Positions 1 to 6,016 of a DNA stretch of 18,726 nucleotides are shown piece by piece. The notes below the pieces were generated by a model, which saw only the letters and a program-made list of their open reading frames with translations, ran no database searches and was not told where the DNA came from. This DNA is from Bacteroidales bacterium UBA1215 (lineage in GTDB: Bacteria > Bacteroidota > Bacteroidia > Bacteroidales > WCHB1-69). Within the stretch, counting starts at the first letter, position 1; every line of letters begins with the position of its first letter. Where the stretch lies: the NCBI GenBank assembly GCA_002309475.1, contig DBXJ01000028.1, forward strand, positions 1 to 18,726, read 5' to 3'. The position numbers and the translations under genes are program-made.

Positions 1-680
1 TTTACATATTGCTGATACAAGCGTTCTGACTGCGTTTCGTAATCATAAACACCATGCTGCATAATTCTTGACAAAGAATCGGACAAATCTGTCACCAATA
101 TTTCCAAACTATCCATTTCCGCTCTGACAATTTGCAAGGCAGCTACAGTTCTTTGCTGGATAATTTCACGTTTCAAGGTATCATAATAATCGGCAATTTC
201 ATTGGCGACATCTGCCGCCAACTGCGGATTTTTCATCGCCACCTTTATCTCCACTCCCATAAAATTGGTACGACTGAAAGTAATATCCGACTGCAAATAT
301 TTGTAAAGTTTGGTCTGCCAATATTTTTTATTGGTATCCAATTCATAATAATTTATCAAATCGAAAGTGGCAATTAAATGGTCCTTTATCTGTCTGGAAT
401 TCAATATTTGCAACATGTGGTCCACCTTCATGTCGTCACCGAACTGTGAAGGGTCTAAAAATTCGTTGTAGTTTCCGTCCTCCAACAACATTTGCGACAC
501 CGCATTGCTGGCTGTCGGCATCATGACCACCGTGGATTTATATTTCGGCTTTATCAAAAACGACACCAACAACGAAACCACCATGGCTGACACAGCAACC
601 ACCAATAATTGTTTCCACCATTTGATAATCAATGTAATAATACCTACACTTGTATTTGTTTTTTTTGAATGCTCTTCCAT
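1..680 (-). CDS. Wzz-type polysaccharide chain-length/export protein, partial
   Basis: Reading the minus strand from the ATG at 678-680 gives an open frame to the window edge (226 complete codons, C-terminus missing). It begins MEEHSKKTNTSVG, followed by a hydrophobic segment at about residues 16-42 and then KPKYKSTVVMMP, the typical first-membrane-helix-plus-periplasmic start of Wzz/chain-length-determinant proteins. The following region, with helical stretches such as NPQLAADVANEIADYYDTLKR, also fits Wzz: N-x-x-x-A-A-x-x-A-N-x-hydrophobic is a common pattern there. Such proteins sit in the inner membrane and set the length of O-antigen, capsule or exopolysaccharide chains. No Walker motif is visible in the part present, so a fused tyrosine kinase cannot be judged. 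No convincing promoter was found in the 50 bases upstream. Confidence 0.8.
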   Translation of the reverse strand, partial: MEEHSKKTNTSVGIITLIIKWWKQLLVVAVSAMVVSLLVSFLIKPKYKSTVVMMPTASNAVSQMLLEDGNYNEFLDPSQFGDDMKVDHMLQILNSRQIKDHLIATFDLINYYELDTNKKYWQTKLYKYLQSDITFSRTNFMGVEIKVAMKNPQLAADVANEIADYYDTLKREIIQQRTVAALQIVRAEMDSLEILVTDLSDSLSRIMQHGVYDYETQSERLYQQYV

Positions 681-731
681 TTTTTGCTTATTTACAATAA
701 TGCTATAACGTATCTTTTTTGTTTTTATTGT

Positions 732-1226
732 TTATATGGCTATTCCCCATCCCCATTCTTCTATATAGACATTCGGCTTTCTTCTTTTTGTCTTTTTTCT
801 ATTGGATTTCTCTTGATTTTTATTGTCATATTCCTCCAGCTTTTTTAAAATCTCTTCTTTAAATTGCGGATTGTAGCACAATCCTCGTAATTCTAATGCA
901 TGATAAAAATCCCTTCCCCAGTCAACCTGCATTCGCCTTCCTGATGGAGTAATAACAATAGGCAACTTCATATTCATACATTCTATTCGAGAACTATTAA
1001 AAGTAAATGTATAACTCTGCCCGATTTCAATAGTGGGAGCATTTGCCGTGTCATTTTTTGATAGAATAAGATATTTGTTGTCTGCAGAATCTTGTGCATA
1101 AATGAGAAAATAATCCTCAACAAAATCTATCTGACAAATGTTACATCTTACCTGAATAAAATCTTGTGCAAAGATGGTTTGACAAGTAACTAACAATAAT
1201 ATCAATAAAACTATTTTCGGTTTCAT
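732..1226 (-). CDS. Hypothetical exported protein, 164 aa
   Basis: I do not recognise the family. The first 20 residues (MKPKIVLLILLLVTCQTIFA, then Q) form a clear Sec signal peptide with the A-Q cleavage junction common in Bacteroidetes. The mature part has two cysteines in RCNICQ right after cleavage and two more further on (IECMN, GLCYN). A strongly basic segment follows at about residues 138-150 (KSNRKKTKRRKPN), and the protein ends EEWGWGIAI. It probably acts in the periplasm or outside the cell. It has its own promoter, with box TATCTTTG on the minus strand at 1265-1258. That promoter shares a 19-base segment with the next gene upstream, hinting at joint expression. Composition matches the neighbourhood. 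Confidence 0.6.
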   Translation of the reverse strand: MKPKIVLLILLLVTCQTIFAQDFIQVRCNICQIDFVEDYFLIYAQDSADNKYLILSKNDTANAPTIEIGQSYTFTFNSSRIECMNMKLPIVITPSGRRMQVDWGRDFYHALELRGLCYNPQFKEEILKKLEEYDNKNQEKSNRKKTKRRKPNVYIEEWGWGIAI

Positions 1227-1254
1227 GCAGTATTTTCTTTTAAAACCAATTGAA

Positions 1255-1273
1255 TTGCAAAGATAGTATTTTT
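1255..1273 (-). promoter_or_regulatory. Bacteroidetes -7 promoter box for the gene at 732-1226
   Basis: On the minus strand the segment reads AAAAATACTATCTTTGCAA. It contains TATCTTTG (1265-1258), a match to the Bacteroidetes -7 consensus TAnnTTTG, directly preceded by an A-tract. A transcript would start near 1253, about 27 bases before the ATG. No clear -33 TTTG is visible. The same 19 bases recur at 1787-1805. Confidence 0.65.
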
Positions 1274-1295
1274 TCTAAAGTTGTCCTATACCTAA

Positions 1296-1763
1296 CTATT
1301 CAATATCTACGATATCCGGGTTCCATTGCACACCGGCAGTAACAATCCATTCGTCACGTTTTTTTTCAAAAACAATATATAACTTAGGTCTATCATGATA
1401 TGGTATTACCCATGAATAAGTCTCTACCATTATTGTGTCATGTGTTCCCCTCAACCTTTCTTTGTAAGGATTATATAACCAATGTAAGTCATCTAAATTT
1501 CCATCATCAAAAAGTTTGATGCTATCTCCAGACCATTCCGGTGGAGGTAATAGAGGTAAAACATCTTCTTTTTTCATACCATAATAAGGAAGTTCTTCAT
1601 CTTCCATTAAATACTTTAAACGTTTTAAATCATCCACTTGATCAACATAGTCCAAACACATTAATGATTCATCCCATAATTTATATCTTGTCCACCAACC
1701 ACCTATATAACAGACAATACAAAGACCAATAATCATTAATATTAAAAGAATTTTTTTCTTCAT
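1296..1763 (-). CDS. Hypothetical membrane-anchored protein, 155 aa
   Basis: The family is not recognised. Residues 1-24 (MKKKILLILMIIGLCIVCYIGGWW) form one hydrophobic segment without an obvious cleavage site, so the protein is probably an N-terminally anchored inner-membrane protein with a periplasmic tail of about 130 residues. The tail is acidic (DESLMCLDYVDQVDDLKRLK). It contains a proline run (PLLPPPEW) and ends with a probable beta-strand pair (KLYIVFEKKRDEWIVTAGVQWNP). That ending, YIVF followed by a G-hydrophobic-Q-WN strand, resembles the end of the next small gene (1832-2143), so the two may share a fold. It has its own promoter at 1787-1805. The start ATG at 1761-1763 is the natural start before the membrane segment. 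Confidence 0.6.
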   Translation of the reverse strand: MKKKILLILMIIGLCIVCYIGGWWTRYKLWDESLMCLDYVDQVDDLKRLKYLMEDEELPYYGMKKEDVLPLLPPPEWSGDSIKLFDDGNLDDLHWLYNPYKERLRGTHDTIMVETYSWVIPYHDRPKLYIVFEKKRDEWIVTAGVQWNPDIVDIE

Positions 1764-1786
1764 ATTCTAACGTTTTAATATCTAAT

Positions 1787-1805
1787 TTGCAAAGATAGTA
1801 TTTTT
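1787..1805 (-). promoter_or_regulatory. Bacteroidetes -7 promoter box for the gene at 1296-1763
   Basis: The minus strand reads AAAAATACTATCTTTGCAA, with TATCTTTG at 1797-1790. It is identical over 19 bases to the promoter segment at 1255-1273. The predicted start is near 1785, about 22 bases before the ATG. No good -33 element is visible. Confidence 0.65.
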
Positions 1806-1831
1806 CTTAATATTATTTTAATTGGTTGTAT

Positions 1832-2143
1832 TTATAAATTATTAATCGCATCCTCAATTGAGTCATATTCTCCTAAATTCCATTCAATACCGGAAGAGAG
1901 AACACAACAAATTCCAAATGCATTTGATATCGGGTCAAAAACAATATAATAAGAATTGCTGTTTTTATTATCAGTGATTTGAATAAAATCTCTTTTTGTC
2001 ATTTTCTCCAAATCAGTGACCAATGTAACACTTTTTGGATCAATTACATGACTGCAAAACCATTCTACTAATGACGGGTTTAAAACATTGGCTGCATTTC
2101 TTACATCTTCTATTAATTGTTGTTTGGTAAGCATTGTTCTCAT
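1832..2143 (-). CDS. Hypothetical small protein, about 103 aa
   Basis: Family not recognised. The open frame continues upstream to 2266, but that stretch overlaps the end of the DUF5063 gene and has unlike composition (many Cys). I therefore place the start at the ATG of 2141-2143 (MRTMLTKQQLIEDV) or the ATG of 2132-2134 (MLTKQQLIEDV). The first has AAGGG about 9 bases upstream. The start lies about 18 bases after the DUF5063 stop, so it may be the third gene of that transcript. The protein has no signal peptide or membrane segment and looks cytoplasmic. Its C-terminal half (SYYIVFDPISNAFGICC, then SGIEWNLGEYDSIEDAINNL) looks like a small alpha/beta domain. An ending like YDSIEDAINNL is seen in many small immunity-like or SMI1/KNR4-style proteins, but I cannot assign one. 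Confidence 0.55.
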   Translation of the reverse strand: MRTMLTKQQLIEDVRNAANVLNPSLVEWFCSHVIDPKSVTLVTDLEKMTKRDFIQITDNKNSNSYYIVFDPISNAFGICCVLSSGIEWNLGEYDSIEDAINNL

Positions 2144-2160
2144 TCTTGACAGCCCTTGCT

Positions 2161-2688
2161 CTAATAGAATTCTTCGTTGTTTTCTTCCTGATATGCCAAG
2201 GCATGCACATATTGCAATACTGCAAGAATTTTCTTGCCCCATCCGCAGGCATAACGCAAACGGCACAAATAGGCTGCAGACAATCGGGCGGTGATGGTGT
2301 TTTTGCTGTACAACAATACAAAATCTTTCAAATCTTGGTAAATATCAGCAAGATATTCACACAATGACACCGATTGCGTATCTCCCGATGCAAGATCATA
2401 GTTTTCAAAATAATCCACAGATTCCAATTTACTCTTTACTCCAAGATATATGGCTTCGTATTCCTCCTCTGTCACACTTTGTTCACTTGCAGAGAATTCA
2501 TCGTCCTCGCCCGCATGTAGCAAGCCTCCTTTGATATACACCAAAGGCAATACTTTCAGCAGATAATCCGATATCTGCTCTTGGCTGAAATCCGCTACAT
2601 GTTCTAAAAACGTACAATATTGTGTTGCAGCCATATACAAATCTGCAGCTATTTTCTCATTCATATTTTCCACCTCTTCGTATTCCAT
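2161..2688 (-). CDS. DUF5063 domain-containing protein, 175 aa
   Basis: The acidic, largely helical sequence (YMAATQYCTFLEHVADFSQEQISDYLLKVLPLVYIKGGLL, then YLADIYQDLKDFVLLYSKN, then GWGKKILAVLQYVHAL) matches my memory of the DUF5063 family. This family is typical of Bacteroidales and has no known biochemical role. The protein is predicted to be cytoplasmic, with no signal or membrane segment. The start codon overlaps the tsaB stop codon as TAATG on the minus strand (2690-2686), so translation is probably coupled to tsaB. The coupling suggests co-expression but not necessarily shared function. Confidence 0.75.
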   Translation of the reverse strand: MEYEEVENMNEKIAADLYMAATQYCTFLEHVADFSQEQISDYLLKVLPLVYIKGGLLHAGEDDEFSASEQSVTEEEYEAIYLGVKSKLESVDYFENYDLASGDTQSVSLCEYLADIYQDLKDFVLLYSKNTITARLSAAYLCRLRYACGWGKKILAVLQYVHALAYQEENNEEFY

Positions 2689-3380
2689 TATTTTAATCCT
2701 TTTACTTTTGACACTGCCGATTGAAAAGATTTGAGATAGAAGGGCTCAAAATATGCCACATCGACAAAGTCCTGCTTTAAAAATTGTTGATATGCCGGTA
2801 ATGCCATATAATTGGCGGAAGCTTTTACATCGACAAATTCTGCCTTTGGCTGATACGACAACATGGACGACACTTTTTCGTTGGCATCGCCGCAAAATAC
2901 CACCTCCTGCTCTGACAAAACATCGGCAAAACTGTTTTTATCTATTATCTTGTTGTCAACCGGCTGTACAATTTCTAATTGTTGGTCATACAAAGCACAA
3001 TATACTTCCATTCTTCTGGCATCTATCATGGGACAGATAAGTATATTGCTTCGGTGGTCTTGCTCATGTACCCCATTGGCAATACTTTTTAAAGTAGATA
3101 CGGCTATCAAGGGAATTCCCAAAGCGGCACACAAACCTTTGGCAGTCGATACGCCAATCCGCAAACCGGTATATGAACCGGGACCTTCGCTAACGGCTAC
3201 CGCCGACAAATCTTGTTGCGAAAGATGTGCTTCGTGCAAAATTTCATCAATAAAGGGTAATACACAAGCAGAATGCGAATTGCCATTGCTCTGCTCGCGA
3301 TATGCCACCACTTTTCCATCACAACTCAACGATATGGAACAAATTGCCGTTGCCGTTTCAATACTTAAAATATATGCCAC
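2688..3380 (-). CDS. tsaB: tRNA threonylcarbamoyladenosine biosynthesis protein TsaB
   Basis: This is TsaB (YeaZ), the non-catalytic partner of TsaD in making t6A at position 37 of ANN-decoding tRNAs, in the cytoplasm. The N-terminus MAYILSIETATAICSISL is the ASKHA-fold beginning of the family. The segment SEGPGSYTGLRIGVSTAKGL at about residues 64-83 is the family signature. The length of 230 residues is normal. The start is GTG (3378-3380), with AAGGAT 6 bases upstream on the minus strand, which supports it. The gene follows the atpDC terminator, so it probably has its own transcription start or depends on read-through. It is coupled by TAATG to the DUF5063 gene. Confidence 0.93.
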   Translation of the reverse strand: MAYILSIETATAICSISLSCDGKVVAYREQSNGNSHSACVLPFIDEILHEAHLSQQDLSAVAVSEGPGSYTGLRIGVSTAKGLCAALGIPLIAVSTLKSIANGVHEQDHRSNILICPMIDARRMEVYCALYDQQLEIVQPVDNKIIDKNSFADVLSEQEVVFCGDANEKVSSMLSYQPKAEFVDVKASANYMALPAYQQFLKQDFVDVAYFEPFYLKSFQSAVSKVKGLK

Positions 3381-3409
3381 TGTTTATCCTTAAAATTTTC
3401 AATAAAAAA

Positions 3410-3450
3410 AACAAGATAATCACCGACACAATTATCGATGTTATCTTGTT
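3410..3450 (-). terminator. Rho-independent terminator after atpDC
   Basis: A perfect 10-bp stem (3410-3419 with 3441-3450, AACAAGATAA/TTATCTTGTT) encloses a 21-base loop. On the minus strand it is followed by a T-run at 3409-3404. It sits right after the atpC stop and before tsaB, separating the ATP synthase pair from the tsaB unit. The loop is long for a terminator, but the stem plus T-run is convincing. Confidence 0.75.
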
Positions 3451-3466
3451 GTTTGTTTAAAACAAT

Positions 3467-3715
3467 TTATATACGGGTACACTTTTCTGCCAATACCAGC
3501 ACTTTGTTTGACAAAACTTCTACCACGCCGCCATCAAGATTTAAATGAATCGTTTCCTTATCATTTTCTATTTTCACCTTGCCTTTGCCTAAAAAGGTAA
3601 TCATAGGTGCGTGATTGTTTAACACTTCAAACAAACCGTCATATCCCGGCAATTGTATCAAAGTGGCTTCGCCTTCAAAAACAGAAGTTTCCGGTGTTAC
3701 TATTTCTACTTTCAT
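3467..3715 (-). CDS. atpC: F1F0 ATP synthase subunit epsilon, short form
   Basis: This is the epsilon subunit of the F1 sector, part of the central rotor stalk. It starts MKVEIVTPETSVFEGEA and continues with LPGYDGLFEVLNNHAPMITFLGKG, the family signature of the N-terminal beta-sandwich. At 82 residues it holds only that domain. The C-terminal helical hairpin, which inhibits ATP hydrolysis in E. coli-type epsilon (about 135 residues), is absent. Short epsilon subunits are usual in Bacteroidetes, so this is a family trait rather than a truncation. The gene begins 5 bases after the atpD stop, in one transcript. Confidence 0.95.
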   Translation of the reverse strand: MKVEIVTPETSVFEGEATLIQLPGYDGLFEVLNNHAPMITFLGKGKVKIENDKETIHLNLDGGVVEVLSNKVLVLAEKCTRI

Positions 3716-3720
3716 ACGAA

Positions 3721-5229
3721 CTATTGATTAGATTCTGCAAGCATTTTCTTGCCTTTTTCAATTGCTTCTTCTATCGTTCCTACTAAGTTGAAAGCTGCTT
3801 CCGGATATTGGTCAACTTCTCCATCCAATATCATATTGAAACCTTTGATTGTTTCTTCAATTGGCACAAATACACCCTTCAAACCTGTAAATTGTTCTGC
3901 CACGTGGAATGGTTGTGATAAGAAACGTTGAATACGACGTGCTCTGTGTACCGTTAACTTATCTTCTTCTGACAATTCGTCCATACCCAAAATGGCGATA
4001 ATATCTTGCAATTCGTTATAACGTTGAAGCGTTTCTTTTACTCTTTGTGCTGTTTTATAATGTTGTTCTCCAACTACGTCAGGAGTTAAAATTCTTGATG
4101 TTGAATCCAATGGGTCAACTGCCGGATAAATACCTAAAGAAGCAATCTTTCTGCTCAATACTGTAGTTGCATCCAAGTGAGAGAATGTAGTTGCAGGAGC
4201 AGGGTCTGTCAAGTCATCAGCAGGCACGTAGATAGCTTGCACTGAGGTGATAGAACCTCTTTTGGTAGAGGTAATTCTTTCTTGCATGATACCCATTTCT
4301 GTTGCCAATGTCGGCTGATAACCTACGGCAGACGGCATACGACCTAACAAAGCGGATACCTCTGAACCGGCTTGTGTAAAACGGAATATATTGTCAACGA
4401 AAAACAAGATATCTCTTCCGCCTGTTTTTTCATCACCATCTCTATATTGTTCTGCAACTGTCAAACCGGACAAGGCAACTCTTGCACGTGCTCCGGGGGG
4501 TTCGTTCATCTGACCGAACACCATTGTACATTGCGAATCTTTCAATTCTTCTTGATTTACTTTTGACAAATCCCAACCGCCTTCTTCCATGCTCTTTTTG
4601 AATTCGTCACCATACTTGATAACGCCGGATTCTATCATTTCTCGCAACAAGTCGTTACCTTCACGAGTACGCTCTCCTACACCGGCAAATACTGACATAC
4701 CGGAATATTTTTTGGCAATATTGTTAATCATTTCCATAATCAACACAGTTTTGCCGACACCGGCACCGCCAAACAAACCGATTTTTCCACCTTTTACATA
4801 AGGTTCTATCAAATCTATCACCTTAATACCGGTGAATAATATTTCTGTACTTGTTGACAATTCCTCAAATGTTGGTGGAGCATGGTGGATGCTCTTTCTT
4901 GTTGCAGTTTCCACTTTTTCCATACCATCAATGGTATCACCGATTACATTGAGCAAACGTCCGTTTATATTGCCCACCGGCATACTAATGGTTTGACCTG
5001 TCCAAACAGCTTCCATGCCACGGCACAAACCATCGGTGGAATCCATGGCTATACATCTTACTGTATTTTCTCCAATGTCTTGTTGGCACTCAAATACGAT
5101 TACATCACCGTTTTCTTTTTTTACCTCTAATGCATCGTAAATCTGCGGCATCTCCTCTTGATTGTCAAAAGTGATGTCCACAACTGCACCAATTATCTGA
5201 GATATTCTTCCTTTTACAACTTTTTGCAT
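3721..5229 (-). CDS. atpD: F1F0 ATP synthase subunit beta
   Basis: This is the catalytic beta subunit of F1, 502 residues. The N-terminal beta-barrel (GRISQIIGAVVDITFDNQEEMPQ) is followed by Walker A GGAGVGKT at residues 154-161, the catalytic segment GERTREG at 185-191, Walker B ILFFVDN at about 274-280, and ALLGRMPSAVGYQPTLATEMG, an AtpD hallmark. An insertion around residues 208-230 (DEFKKSMEEGGWDLSKVNQEEL) makes it longer than the 460 residues of E. coli and is characteristic of Bacteroidetes. The gene forms a two-gene unit with atpC. The other six or so ATP synthase genes are not next to it, consistent with the split atp layout of many Bacteroidetes. All nucleotide-binding motifs are intact. 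Confidence 0.98.
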   Translation of the reverse strand: MQKVVKGRISQIIGAVVDITFDNQEEMPQIYDALEVKKENGDVIVFECQQDIGENTVRCIAMDSTDGLCRGMEAVWTGQTISMPVGNINGRLLNVIGDTIDGMEKVETATRKSIHHAPPTFEELSTSTEILFTGIKVIDLIEPYVKGGKIGLFGGAGVGKTVLIMEMINNIAKKYSGMSVFAGVGERTREGNDLLREMIESGVIKYGDEFKKSMEEGGWDLSKVNQEELKDSQCTMVFGQMNEPPGARARVALSGLTVAEQYRDGDEKTGGRDILFFVDNIFRFTQAGSEVSALLGRMPSAVGYQPTLATEMGIMQERITSTKRGSITSVQAIYVPADDLTDPAPATTFSHLDATTVLSRKIASLGIYPAVDPLDSTSRILTPDVVGEQHYKTAQRVKETLQRYNELQDIIAILGMDELSEEDKLTVHRARRIQRFLSQPFHVAEQFTGLKGVFVPIEETIKGFNMILDGEVDQYPEAAFNLVGTIEEAIEKGKKMLAESNQ

Positions 5230-5245
5230 GTCTAAAATATTGTAT

Positions 5246-5259
5246 ATTAAGTACTTAAT
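5246..5259. repeat. 14-bp perfect palindrome upstream of atpD
   Basis: ATTAAGTACTTAAT is self-complementary and lies 16 bases before the atpD start codon, in the divergent region between atpD and the riboflavin kinase gene. It could be an operator or a small hairpin in the atpD leader. In AT-rich DNA it could also be chance. Confidence 0.35.
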
Positions 5260-5402
5260 TTATTTCGAATTGCTTTTAAATCAATCTACAAAATAACTAA
5301 ATTTCTCAATACAATTTTCATTTTTTGCCAACTTTTTTTTCATTTTTTTGCTTTCTCACTGAAATTATGATTTTTAAATTTTATTTTAGGAATATTTTGT
5401 TC

Positions 5403-5426
5403 ACAAAAAAATGTTACCTTTGCAAC
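5403..5426 (+). promoter_or_regulatory. Promoter of the riboflavin kinase gene, possibly leaderless
   Basis: TACCTTTG at 5415-5422 matches TAnnTTTG and is preceded by an A-run (5405-5411) and TG. A TTTG at 5396-5399 lies closer than usual for a -33 element. In Bacteroidetes, transcription starts a few bases after this box, which places the start at or within about 3 bases of the ATG at 5427. The mRNA may therefore be leaderless. Confidence 0.65.
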
Positions 5427-5822
5427 ATGCAAACTCAAAAACATTACGAAACCTTTTCCGGTTGTGTGGTCCATGGATTAACTATAGGAAGAACAATGGG
5501 TTTTCCTACAGCTAATATAGAAGTAACTTCCGGATGCCTTCCTCCGCAAGGCATCTATCTAACCCGAATTTCCTTCAATCGGAAAGATTTTTTTGGCATC
5601 ATGAATATCGGCACCAAACCGACCATTGACGGGAAAAACCTTAGTGTAGAAATACATATACTCAATTTTGACGAAGATATTTACAATCTGCAAGTAAGCG
5701 TTTTGCCAATAGAAAAATTGCGTGACGAAAAAAAATTCACTTCGCTGGCTCTGCTCCGACAACAAATTGAAAAAGACAAAGAAACAGCCTTGAAAAAAAT
5801 TCAACAAATACAAGGTATTTAA
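5427..5822 (+). CDS. Stand-alone riboflavin kinase (flavokinase), 131 aa
   Basis: The protein phosphorylates riboflavin to FMN. It matches the flavokinase half of bifunctional RibF: GRTMGFPTANIEV at residues 21-33 contains the PTAN ATP/Mg-binding motif. GIYLTR follows at 42-47, GIMNIGTKPTIDG at 57-69, and VEIHILNFDEDIYN at 74-87 holds the probable catalytic Glu at residue 75. The end, LRDEKKFTSLALLRQQIEKD, is the usual C-terminal helix. The N-terminal FMN adenylyltransferase domain of RibF (about 180 residues) is absent, and the sequence upstream does not encode it. An in-frame ATG exists at 5325, but the promoter box falls inside that extension and the added residues look non-coding, so I start at 5427. 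FAD would have to be made by another enzyme. Confidence 0.88.
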   Translation: MQTQKHYETFSGCVVHGLTIGRTMGFPTANIEVTSGCLPPQGIYLTRISFNRKDFFGIMNIGTKPTIDGKNLSVEIHILNFDEDIYNLQVSVLPIEKLRDEKKFTSLALLRQQIEKDKETALKKIQQIQGI

Positions 5823-6016
5823 ATCTCCATCTTTTTAGGACTTTACATATATTTATTTTAATTCATTCACAATAGGTTATAACATTAAATAGCAAAAATC
5901 TGCAAAAAAAGTACATCTATACCTTAAAAATAGAAAAGATTTTTGTAAATTTGACATTTGAATTTTTGTTCAAATTTGAAATTTAAATAATTGATAATCA
6001 TAAAAATAAATATACC
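5823..6016 (+). promoter_or_regulatory. AT-rich intergenic region and candidate promoter before gatE
   Basis: No gene is seen in these 194 bases. TAAATTTG at 5946-5953 fits TAnnTTTG and would start a transcript near 5958, giving a leader of about 59 bases. Just downstream, ATTTGAA (5956-5962) and TTCAAAT (5969-5975) can form a 7-bp hairpin around a 6-base loop. TCAAATTTGA (5970-5979) is a second small palindrome. There is no A-tract, -33 element or Shine-Dalgarno sequence, so the promoter call is weak. Confidence 0.35.

Noticed and set aside
2144..2266. Upstream extension of the small gene at 1832-2143
   Set aside because: It overlaps the DUF5063 coding region in another frame and its composition is unlike the rest; internal ATGs fit better.
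2863..3393. 176-residue open frame opposite tsaB
   Set aside because: tsaB on the minus strand is certain; the plus-strand frame is its shadow.
5325..5426. Upstream in-frame start for the riboflavin kinase (34 more residues)
   Set aside because: The added residues are Phe-rich and unlike the family, and the promoter box at 5415-5422 falls inside them.
5260..5426. FMN riboswitch upstream of the riboflavin kinase
   Set aside because: I saw none of the conserved stems of that element, and the promoter leaves almost no leader.
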